The position numbers were made by a program, and so were the translations under genes. A stretch of 17,484 bases of DNA from Chloroflexota bacterium. Lineage in GTDB: Bacteria > Chloroflexota > Anaerolineae > Caldilineales > Caldilineaceae. Position 1 is the stretch's first letter. The number at the start of each line of letters is the position of its first letter. This document shows positions 6,962 through 13,064 of this stretch, piece by piece. Below the pieces are notes generated by a model that searched no databases, had not been told where the DNA came from, and saw only the letters and a program-made list of their open reading frames with translations. The stretch is from contig QEUY01000008.1 of NCBI GenBank assembly GCA_003577365.1, positions 1-17,484 on the forward strand. Reading direction: 5' to 3'.

Positions 6962-8002
6962 CTAATCGGACAGCCGCAACACCGATTTGACGCTCGCGCC
7001 CTCCTCCATCTTGGTGAAGGCTTCCTCCCACTCGGCCAGCGGATAGACGCCGCCGATCACCGGCTCCAGGTTGACTTGCCCCGTCGCCAGCAGCGTCAGT
7101 ACCCGTTCCCAGGTGGGATAGGTGTGGCTGAACGACCCTTGCAGCGTGACCGCCTTGCCGACCAGCGGGTCCAGGCTGAAGTCCAGCGGCTGCGGCCCCC
7201 AGCCGATCTTGGTGATCCGCCCGTTGGGGCGCACCAACTCCATCGACTGCTTGAGCGCGCGGCTCACGCCGGTGCAGTCCACGACCAGGTCGGCCCCAAA
7301 GCCGTCGCCCAGCCCTTGGATCAGCTTGGCCGCATCCTCGCGCTGCACGTTGAGCGTATAGTGCGCGCCCAGTTCGGCGGCCACCTCCAGCCGGTGCGTG
7401 TCCACATCCGTGCCCAGCACCACAATCGTGCCCGCCCCGCGCAGCCGCACGATCTGCAGCGCCATGATCCCGATCGGCCCCGGCCCCTGGATCACCACCA
7501 GGTCGCCCGGCTTCATCAGCGTCTTTTCCACCAGCGCGTTATAGGCCACGCAGATCGGCTCGGTCAGCGCGGCGTGCTCAAAGGGCACATTGTCCGGGAT
7601 GCGGTGCAGGATCTGCGGCCGCGCCACGACATAGCGCGTAAAGGCGCCATCCGCCAGCGCGCCATAGCCCAGCCGGTGGGGACAGAGGTTGTAATTCCCG
7701 CTCAGGCAATAGACACACTGCCCGCATACCTCCGCCGCCGTCTCGCAGGCCACGCGCTCGCCCACCTGGAAGCCGGAGACCGCATCGCCTACCTGGGCCA
7801 CGACCCCGCAGAACTCATGCCCCAGGATCAACGGCTCCTTGATCGCCCAACTCTGATGCTCGCGCCACATATGCAGGTCGCTGCCGCACACCCCCGCAGC
7901 CTTGACCTCGATCAGCACACGATCCGGCGGCAGTGTCGGTTCGGCGACGTCGCGCACTTCGACATCGCCGTTGCGCCGGCCATACTTCACCAATGCTTGC
8001 AC
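6962..8002 (-). CDS. Zinc-dependent alcohol dehydrogenase, MDR family (sorbitol/threonine dehydrogenase-like), GTG start
   Basis: Seen: 346 residues from GTG at 8002-8000. This start was preferred to the ATG at 8251 because AAGGAGGA lies 8 bases upstream and the next residues, QALVKYGRRNGDVEVRDV, open the family domain. The 83 extra upstream codons resemble leader sequence and cross a palindrome. Catalytic zinc ligands are C39 in GVCGSD and H62-E63 in GHEF. The structural zinc lobe has C93, C96, C99 and C107. GPGPIG (173-178) is the Rossmann nucleotide motif. Known: such enzymes oxidise polyols or secondary alcohols, or C3/C5 of sugars, with NAD(P). It is the first gene of the minus-strand operon, so it is likely the entry oxidation step. 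Inference: the substrate is a polyol or sugar acid released by the transported glycoside; which one is not readable. Confidence 0.93.
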   Translation of the reverse strand: MQALVKYGRRNGDVEVRDVAEPTLPPDRVLIEVKAAGVCGSDLHMWREHQSWAIKEPLILGHEFCGVVAQVGDAVSGFQVGERVACETAAEVCGQCVYCLSGNYNLCPHRLGYGALADGAFTRYVVARPQILHRIPDNVPFEHAALTEPICVAYNALVEKTLMKPGDLVVIQGPGPIGIMALQIVRLRGAGTIVVLGTDVDTHRLEVAAELGAHYTLNVQREDAAKLIQGLGDGFGADLVVDCTGVSRALKQSMELVRPNGRITKIGWGPQPLDFSLDPLVGKAVTLQGSFSHTYPTWERVLTLLATGQVNLEPVIGGVYPLAEWEEAFTKMEEGASVKSVLRLSD

Positions 8003-8030
8003 GGTCGTTCCTCCTTCGTTTGGTTGCGTT

Positions 8031-8048
8031 GCCGGTGATGTCACCGGC
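8031..8048. promoter_or_regulatory. 18-bp palindrome (GCCGGTGA-TG-TCACCGGC), candidate operator or leader hairpin
   Basis: Two exact 8-base arms are separated by TG. The site is 29 bases upstream of the alcohol dehydrogenase GTG start and an extra half-site, GTCACCG, recurs at 8052-8058, 12 bp from the copy at 8040-8046. As DNA it could be a repressor site; as RNA it would form a stem just ahead of the ribosome site, with only a 2-base loop. Function is inference. Confidence 0.55.
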
Positions 8049-8147
8049 TGAGTCACCGTGCGGCCATGTACGACCCAAACGGCAGCAATGGATAGGGTAG
8101 GAAATGGACAAAAATAGATGATGAAAATCGCTGTGGTTCTCCCTTGC

Positions 8148-8176
8148 ATCGTTCCATCATTCGGCGGATTTGTCAA
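8148..8176 (-). promoter_or_regulatory. Possible promoter of the minus-strand catabolic operon
   Basis: On the minus strand TTGACA (8176-8171) matches the -35 consensus exactly. With a 17-base spacer the -10 position reads AACGAT (8153-8148), a poor match. The position is right for the operon, but the weak -10 makes this tentative. Confidence 0.3.
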
Positions 8177-8220
8177 AGTGCACCCCCGGATGGCATGGCC
8201 GCAGCCGGGCAACGGGAGAG

Positions 8221-8251
8221 CGTTTGACATGCCTTTCAAACGTGCTATCAT
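8221..8251 (+). promoter_or_regulatory. Sigma-70-type promoter with overlapping operator-like inverted repeat, ABC transporter operon
   Basis: TTGACA (8224-8229) and TATCAT (8246-8251) are separated by 16 bases, and TGC precedes the -10, giving an extended -10. Inside it, CGTTTGA (8221-8227) and its reverse complement TCAAACG (8236-8242) flank an 8-base spacer. The repeat covers the -35 box and part of the spacer, so a bound regulator would block RNA polymerase. Predicted transcription start is near 8258. Confidence 0.7.
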
Positions 8252-8450
8252 AGAGGATGATTATTTCCTGCGTCTGCTCACACGCGTTGGCTAACCCTCG
8301 ACCGTGGGCGACCCTGAAACAGCATTCCAGCCGCCTGCGTTTCGAGTCTCAGCACAGCACGACCGGGTCAGACTACCCTTGAGACGTGCCCCCTCCGTGC
8401 TGGCAAGTACCCTACTCGCTGATGTGTACCGTAAAAAGGAGATGTCAGGT

Positions 8451-9830
8451 ATGAACGACCGATTCTCACGTCGACGTTTCCTGCAGATCGCCGGGCTGAC
8501 TGCCGGAGCCGCAGTCTTGGCCGGCTGCCCCGCGCCGGTCGCGCCGCCCCAAGCCGGGACGGGGGCCGCTGCCGGCGGGGAGGCTGCCGCCCCCGCTGCC
8601 GAAGGGCTAAAGCTGGAAGCGTGGTCACGCATGACGGGGCTGGCCGAGGAGTCGACCAGGGGCATTATCGACAACTACAACGCCCAAAATACCATGGGCA
8701 ACACGGTTGAGTTTGTCTATATTGCCCAGACCGAAGGCAGCCAAGCGGATGAAAAGCTCCTCACTGCCGTAGCTGGCGGCAATCCGCCGCCGCTCTACTA
8801 CGCCGACCGTTTCACCGTGCCACAGTTTGCGCACCAGGGCTTTTTCACCGAGATCACCGACCAGGCGGAGGCCGCCGGGGTGAAGGAAGAGGACTACTAC
8901 CCCTTTGCCTGGGCTGAGACCGTCTATAAAGGCGGTATCTATGCCCTCTCCTTCGACACCGATACCCGTGCCCTCTGGTATAACAAGGATATCATGGCCG
9001 AAGCCGGTCTCGACCCAGAGAAGCCGCCGACCACCCTGGACGAGTTGCGCGCCGCCACCGAGGCGCTTACCATCCGCGACAACAATGGGCGCATCACCCG
9101 TTATGGCTTCAACCCGCTGATGGATCAGGCCTGGCTCTACACCTGGGGTTTTGACTTCCAGGGTGAATTCCAAGACCCAGAAACCCTGCGCATCACCTTT
9201 GCCCATCCGAACAATGTCAAAGCTGCCGAGTTTGTCAAGGCCTTTGTCGACGAAATCGGCATTGAGGATGTCGATGCGATGATCGCCGCCTGCACCGGCA
9301 CGGCCTGCAACGACGCCAACGACTACTTCTGGACCGGCCAGGTGGCGATGACATGCAGCGGCAACTGGAAAGTCGCCCAGGCCCACCGCTACAAACCCGA
9401 CACCAACTACGGCGTCGTGCCCATGCCCGGCCCCGATGGCCCCGCGCCCTATGCCAGTTGGGCCGGCGGCTGGAGTTGGGCCATCCCGATGGGCGCCCAG
9501 CATGTCGAGGCGGCCTTTGATGCCTTAAGCTATATGTGCGGTCCAGAAGGCCAGCTCAAATACAACAAAGACACCTTCCACATCCCCACCAACATCAAGG
9601 CGTCAGAAGATCCCTTCTTCCGCGAAGACCCGCTGCACGCCGTCTTTATGGACCTGCTGCCCGTCTCCCATACCCGCCCACCCATCCCCCTGGGCAGCAA
9701 GCTATGGGATATGCAGTTCAAGGCCCACCGCGACGAAATCCCGCACGGGCTCAAGACACCCGAGCAGGCGCTGCGCGATATCGACGACGCCATCAATGCA
9801 GAGTTAGAAGAGATCGGTTTCTTCAGCTAA
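8451..9830 (+). CDS. ABC sugar transporter substrate-binding lipoprotein (family 1, Tat-exported)
   Basis: Seen: 459 residues from ATG 8451, chosen over ATG 8442 because AAGGAG (8436-8441) sits 9 bases before it, whereas 8442 would overlap the ribosome site. Residues 1-26 are a twin-arginine signal, SRRRFLQ, then a hydrophobic stretch and the lipobox LAGC with C26 as the lipidated cysteine. A low-complexity Pro/Ala/Gly linker follows. The mature part has the extracellular solute-binding family 1 pattern, including FTEITDQAEAAG, ALWYNKDIMAEAGLDPEKPP and WAGGWSWAIP. Known: such proteins capture mono- or oligosaccharides outside the membrane and deliver them to the permeases. It is the first gene of its operon, under the promoter at 8221-8251. 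Inference from the downstream GH38: the ligand contains mannose. Ligand identity is not shown by the sequence. Confidence 0.94.
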   Translation: MNDRFSRRRFLQIAGLTAGAAVLAGCPAPVAPPQAGTGAAAGGEAAAPAAEGLKLEAWSRMTGLAEESTRGIIDNYNAQNTMGNTVEFVYIAQTEGSQADEKLLTAVAGGNPPPLYYADRFTVPQFAHQGFFTEITDQAEAAGVKEEDYYPFAWAETVYKGGIYALSFDTDTRALWYNKDIMAEAGLDPEKPPTTLDELRAATEALTIRDNNGRITRYGFNPLMDQAWLYTWGFDFQGEFQDPETLRITFAHPNNVKAAEFVKAFVDEIGIEDVDAMIAACTGTACNDANDYFWTGQVAMTCSGNWKVAQAHRYKPDTNYGVVPMPGPDGPAPYASWAGGWSWAIPMGAQHVEAAFDALSYMCGPEGQLKYNKDTFHIPTNIKASEDPFFREDPLHAVFMDLLPVSHTRPPIPLGSKLWDMQFKAHRDEIPHGLKTPEQALRDIDDAINAELEEIGFFS

Positions 9831-9872
9831 GGTTGCACCACAGTAACACACTGCTCAAGCCGCATGCGACCT

Positions 9873-9896
9873 GACCTAGATTTGCGTAAATCGGGT
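9873..9896. other. Small interrupted hairpin after the binding-protein gene
   Basis: GATTT (9879-9883) pairs with AAATC (9888-9892) around a GCGT loop, and outside it GACC (9873-9876) can pair with GGTC (9893-9896 region) across an asymmetric bulge. It precedes the stronger 34-bp palindrome in the same gap. No run of T follows, so it is not an intrinsic terminator. Confidence 0.35.
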
Positions 9897-9918
9897 CAAG
9901 TATACCCGTAACAACCGT

Positions 9919-9952
9919 AGCGTGAGAGGGGTCGCGCGACCCCTCTCACGCT
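9919..9952. promoter_or_regulatory. 34-bp perfect palindrome between binding-protein and permease genes (mRNA stem-loop)
   Basis: AGCGTGAGAGGGGTCG (9919-9934) is followed by CG and its exact reverse complement (9937-9952), giving 16 uninterrupted base pairs plus a self-complementary centre. There is no T-tract, so it is not a classical terminator. Known: stable stems after the first gene of binding-protein transporter operons protect the upstream mRNA and lower permease expression. Inference: it sets the excess of binding protein over permease here. It could also be a site for a dimeric DNA-binding protein. Confidence 0.7.
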
Positions 9953-9972
9953 GGATCCGGGAGACAATGCCC

Positions 9973-10908
9973 ATGGCCGCAATGACCCAGCCTGTACCTC
10001 GGCGCCGCCGGGGGCTTACCCCTCGCACCCGCAACACGCTCAACGGCCTGCTCTTTGCAGCTCCCTGGCTGATCGGCATAGCGGCTTTTTGGGTCTATCC
10101 CATTCTGGCCTCGGCCTACTACAGTTTCACCAAGTTCAACGGCGTCCAAGCCCCCCAATGGATTGGCCTGGCGAACTATCTCCAGCTGTTTACCAAAGAC
10201 AGCAACTTCTGGGATGCGGTCTACAATACCTTCTACTTTGCCATTGTCTCGATCCCGCTGGCGATCGTCGCCTCCTTTGCGCTCGCCATGATGTTGAACG
10301 CCAAAATCCGCGGTCAGGTGGTCTATCGCACGATCTATTTTCTCCCCACCCTCGTGCCCGAAGTCGCACTTGCCTTGGTCTGGGTCTATCTCTTCACGCC
10401 GGGCACAGGCATTGTCAACCTCCCCTTCGATTGGCTTGGCGTGCGCGGCCCCTGTTGGTTGACCTGTGCACAGTGGGCGCGCCCCACCATCGTGCTGCTC
10501 GCCCTGTGGATCATCGGCCAGCAGGTGGTCCTCTACTTGGCCGGTCTGCAGGATGTTCCCCAAGACCTCTATGACGCAGCCGACGTGGATGGGGCCAATT
10601 TCTGGCATAAGTTTCGCCATGTCACCATGCCCATGATGACCCCCGTCATTTTCTTCCACCTGGTCACGTCCGTAATCGGCGCGCTGCAGTTCTTTACCGT
10701 ACCCTATATCATGACCGGCGGCACTGGCTTTCCCGCCAATAGCACGCTCTTTTATTCAATCTACATGTATAAAAACGCTTTCCAGTATTATCAGATGGGC
10801 TATGCCTCTGCAATGGCTTGGCTGCTCTTCCTGGTCACCTTACTGATCACCCTAGCGATCTTTCGCACGGCGCGCCTCTGGGTCTTTTACGCCAGCGGAC
10901 AGAGTTGA
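9973..10908 (+). CDS. ABC sugar transporter permease (MalF/UgpA-type)
   Basis: Seen: 311 residues with about six hydrophobic membrane segments, the first being NGLLFAAPWLIGIAAFW. The ATG at 9973 is preferred because GGAG (9960-9963) is 9 bases upstream; ATG 9967 would be only 3 bases from it. The cytoplasmic coupling loop is seen in LYDAADVDGANFWHKFRHVT, a match to the EAA---G motif that contacts the ABC ATPase. Known: with a second permease it forms the translocation pore of CUT1-type carbohydrate importers. The neighbouring order, binding protein then MalF-like then MalG-like, is the standard operon layout. The gene follows the 34-bp palindrome by about 20 bases. No ABC ATPase gene is present nearby, so a shared MsmK/UgpC-like ATPase elsewhere in the genome is likely (inference). 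Confidence 0.93.
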   Translation: MAAMTQPVPRRRRGLTPRTRNTLNGLLFAAPWLIGIAAFWVYPILASAYYSFTKFNGVQAPQWIGLANYLQLFTKDSNFWDAVYNTFYFAIVSIPLAIVASFALAMMLNAKIRGQVVYRTIYFLPTLVPEVALALVWVYLFTPGTGIVNLPFDWLGVRGPCWLTCAQWARPTIVLLALWIIGQQVVLYLAGLQDVPQDLYDAADVDGANFWHKFRHVTMPMMTPVIFFHLVTSVIGALQFFTVPYIMTGGTGFPANSTLFYSIYMYKNAFQYYQMGYASAMAWLLFLVTLLITLAIFRTARLWVFYASGQS

Positions 10909-10980
10909 AGCTCTCTTGTGGCGCCTTCCTCTGCAGCGGCGATCGCCTGCGTGACAGTTCCGCTGCCCTTTTGGTGCATC

Positions 10981-10995
10981 CTAGACCGAGTCTAG
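10981..10995. other. Short hairpin ahead of the second permease (CTAGAC-CGA-GTCTAG)
   Basis: CTAGAC and GTCTAG are exact reverse complements around a 3-base loop. It ends 15 bases before the ATG of the second permease, next to its weak ribosome site, so it could modulate translation start. The 102-base gap also contains GGCGATCGCC (10938-10947), an unrelated 10-bp palindrome. Confidence 0.4.
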
Positions 10996-11010
10996 CAGAA
11001 AGAATGTCCA

Positions 11011-11907
11011 ATGGCTGTCGAGACACAACCTGCACACGCAGTACCGGCGGCGTCCCGCAAATCCTGGCTCACCGGCAAGCGCATCAAACAAATCCTGCGC
11101 AGCGTTTTGATCCATGCTGCGCTGCTGCCTGCTGCGTTTGTTTTCATGTTGCCCTTCCTGTGGATGCTCTCGACTTCTCTTAAACCGGACGAGCAGCTCT
11201 ACGCCTATCCGCCGATCTGGATTCCCCATCCACTCAATTGGGCTAACTACCCAAACACGGTCACCTATATCCCCTTCTTCCAATACCTGTGGAACACGGT
11301 GACGATCGCCGTGCTCTCGACCATCGGCGCGCTCATTTCCGGCTCGATGGTCGCCTATAGTCTGGCGCGCATCCCCTGGCCGGGGCGCAACCTACTCTTC
11401 ATCGCCACCGTGGCAACGCTCATGCTGCCCTTCCAGGTAACGCTGATCCCGCTCTTTCTGGTCTTCCGGCGGCTCGGCTGGGTTGGCGATTTTCGCCCGC
11501 TGATCGTCCCCCACTTCTTTGGCAGCGCGCTCTACATCTTTCTGCTACGCCAGTTCTTTATGACGATCCCGATGGAGTTGTCCGAGGCAGCGCGCATCGA
11601 CGGGGCCAACGAACTGCGTATCTATTGGTCGATTATCCTGCCCTTGTCCAAACCCGCGCTGGCAACCGTCGCCATCTTCGAGTTTATCGCCCGCTGGCGC
11701 GATTATCTAGGGCCGCTGATCTACCTTAGCGACCAGCGGCTCTATACCCTGTCACTTGGTCTCCAGCAATATAGCTCGCAATATGGCCGAGAATGGGGAT
11801 TGCTTATGGCGGCCTCGGTCTTGATCACGCTGCCTATCATCCTGCTCTTCTTCTTCCTACAGAAGACCTTTGTCCAGGGCATCACCCTGACCGGTATCAA
11901 GGGCTAA
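11011..11907 (+). CDS. ABC sugar transporter permease (MalG/UgpE-type)
   Basis: Seen: 298 residues from ATG 11011, after a weak AGAAAGA ribosome site. A short cytoplasmic N-terminus leads into about six membrane spans; the first is ALLPAAFVFMLPFLWMLSTS. The LSEAARIDGANELRIYWSII segment is the EAA motif for ATPase docking. The C-terminus ends FVQGITLTGIKG, the hallmark closing sequence of MalG-like permeases. Known: it pairs with the MalF-like partner as the pore of a carbohydrate importer. The 102-base gap after the first permease is larger than usual and contains a short hairpin. Like its partner it points to an oligosaccharide importer of the CUT1 group. Confidence in the family is high; the sugar is unknown. 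Confidence 0.94.
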   Translation: MAVETQPAHAVPAASRKSWLTGKRIKQILRSVLIHAALLPAAFVFMLPFLWMLSTSLKPDEQLYAYPPIWIPHPLNWANYPNTVTYIPFFQYLWNTVTIAVLSTIGALISGSMVAYSLARIPWPGRNLLFIATVATLMLPFQVTLIPLFLVFRRLGWVGDFRPLIVPHFFGSALYIFLLRQFFMTIPMELSEAARIDGANELRIYWSIILPLSKPALATVAIFEFIARWRDYLGPLIYLSDQRLYTLSLGLQQYSSQYGREWGLLMAASVLITLPIILLFFFLQKTFVQGITLTGIKG

Positions 11908-11928
11908 CGCTTCAGCCGCGCCCCCCAT

Positions 11929-11959
11929 GCGGGACAGCCATCTATCCCGGCTGTCCTGC
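11929..11959. other. Stem-loop between the permease and the sugar isomerase genes
   Basis: GGACAGCC (11932-11939) pairs with GGCTGTCC (11949-11956) across a 9-base loop, and three more pairs (one G-U) extend it to 11929-11959. No T-tract follows, so termination is unlikely to be efficient. It may stabilise the upstream transporter mRNA or partly insulate the metabolic genes. Confidence 0.45.
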
Positions 11960-12039
11960 TGCGCGCTCAGCCATTCCACGCTGCCATGACATCGGCAGCC
12001 TCCAACCAGGCCCATACGGACCTCTAGAAACACAGTTCC

Positions 12040-13029
12040 ATGAAACTGGGGATCGACCTGTTCAGCCTACGCTTCAACGACTGGGACCCCTTCCAGCACC
12101 TAGAGTACGCCCGCCGTATCGGCGTCGACGTGGTGCATTTCTCCGAACTCAACCCGGCCCGACCGCTAGATACCGGCTACCTGGCCGAACTCAAACAGAC
12201 CGCCGACCATCTCGGCTTGCAGATCGAGGTGGGGATGCGCTCGATCTGCCCGACCTCCACCTCTTTTGATCCAAGCGCGGGCAGCGCCGCCGAGCAACTG
12301 GCGCGCATGATCGAGATCGCCGCCCAGGTCGGTTCCCCCGCCGTGCGCTGCTTTCTAGGCTCCAATGCCGACCGGCGCACCGCGCTCCCCTTGGCCGGCC
12401 ATATCGCCGCCACCGTCGAGACCTGCCGCGCCGTGCGCCACCTTGCCCTGGATCACGGCGTCAAGATTGCCATCGAGAACCATGCCGGCGACATGCAGGG
12501 CCGCGAACTGGCCGCGCTGATCGAACAGGCCGGCCCCGACTATGTGGGCGCCTGCATCGACGCGGGCAACCCGCTCTGGGTCGCCGAAAGCCCCTTCACC
12601 ACCCTAGAACACCTGGCCCCCTACGTCGTGATGAGCCATGTCCGTGACACCGCGGTCTCGCCGCACCCCAGCGGCGCCATGGCCCAATGGGTCGCCATGG
12701 GCGACGGCTCCGTCGACATCGCCGCCTGGTCGCACCGTTACCGAGAACTCTGTCCCAATACCAACTTCACCCTCGAGATCATCACCACGCTGCCGCCCAA
12801 AGTGCTCAACTATCTCGATCCGGACTTCTGGTCCGTCTACCCTGACACCCCGGCCCACGAGTTCGCCCGCTTCCTCGCCCTCGTTCACACAGGACGCCCC
12901 TATACGGAGCCTGTCCTGACCGCCAACTGGGGCGACCTGACGCCCGAACTTCGCGCCGCCCTGGCCCTGGAACAGCAGCGCCAGCTTGAAAAAAGCGTGC
13001 GCTACTGCCGTGAGGAGTTGGGCATCTAG
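12040..13029 (+). CDS. Sugar phosphate isomerase/epimerase (xylose isomerase-like TIM barrel), second copy
   Basis: Seen: 329 residues from ATG 12040; the ribosome site is weak. The start MKLGIDLFSLRFNDW is the family opening. Likely metal ligands are E146 in IAIENHAGD, D174 in GACIDAGNP, H200 in VMSHVRDT and E246 in FTLEIIT, the E-D-H-E set of this superfamily. Known: members interconvert aldoses and ketoses or epimerise keto sugars with Mn2+ or Co2+. It is clearly distinct from the other copy at 3924-4802: no close segment matches by eye and it is longer. It lies between the transporter and GH38 genes, 35 bases before GH38. Inference: it processes the free sugar that GH38 releases, or a related transported sugar. 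The exact reaction is open. Confidence 0.88.
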   Translation: MKLGIDLFSLRFNDWDPFQHLEYARRIGVDVVHFSELNPARPLDTGYLAELKQTADHLGLQIEVGMRSICPTSTSFDPSAGSAAEQLARMIEIAAQVGSPAVRCFLGSNADRRTALPLAGHIAATVETCRAVRHLALDHGVKIAIENHAGDMQGRELAALIEQAGPDYVGACIDAGNPLWVAESPFTTLEHLAPYVVMSHVRDTAVSPHPSGAMAQWVAMGDGSVDIAAWSHRYRELCPNTNFTLEIITTLPPKVLNYLDPDFWSVYPDTPAHEFARFLALVHTGRPYTEPVLTANWGDLTPELRAALALEQQRQLEKSVRYCREELGI

Positions 13030-13064
13030 GCGCAGCCTACACGACCGCGAAATGAGGCAAGACC

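Larger units (their letters stand above)
8003..8450. promoter_or_regulatory. Divergent control region between the catabolic operon and the transporter operon
   Basis: The 448 bases hold no gene I can support. On the plus strand there is a strong promoter at 8224-8251 and then a leader of about 190 bases before the transporter gene; a GTCTCA/TGAGAC pair (8346-8351 and 8380-8385) could form a weak stem there, but no known riboswitch was recognised. On the minus strand a TTGACA (8176-8171) may be a -35 box. An 18-bp palindrome lies in the leader of the alcohol dehydrogenase. Confidence 0.6.

Noticed and set aside
8003..8251. Longer start for the alcohol dehydrogenase at 8251 (83 extra residues)
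   Set aside because: The GTG at 8002 has an excellent AAGGAGGA ribosome site and the domain begins right after it. The extra codons overlap the palindrome and the possible promoter.
9919..9952. Rho-independent terminator after the binding protein
   Set aside because: The stem is strong but no T-tract follows, and the permease genes continue in the same direction, so an mRNA-stabilising or attenuating stem fits better.
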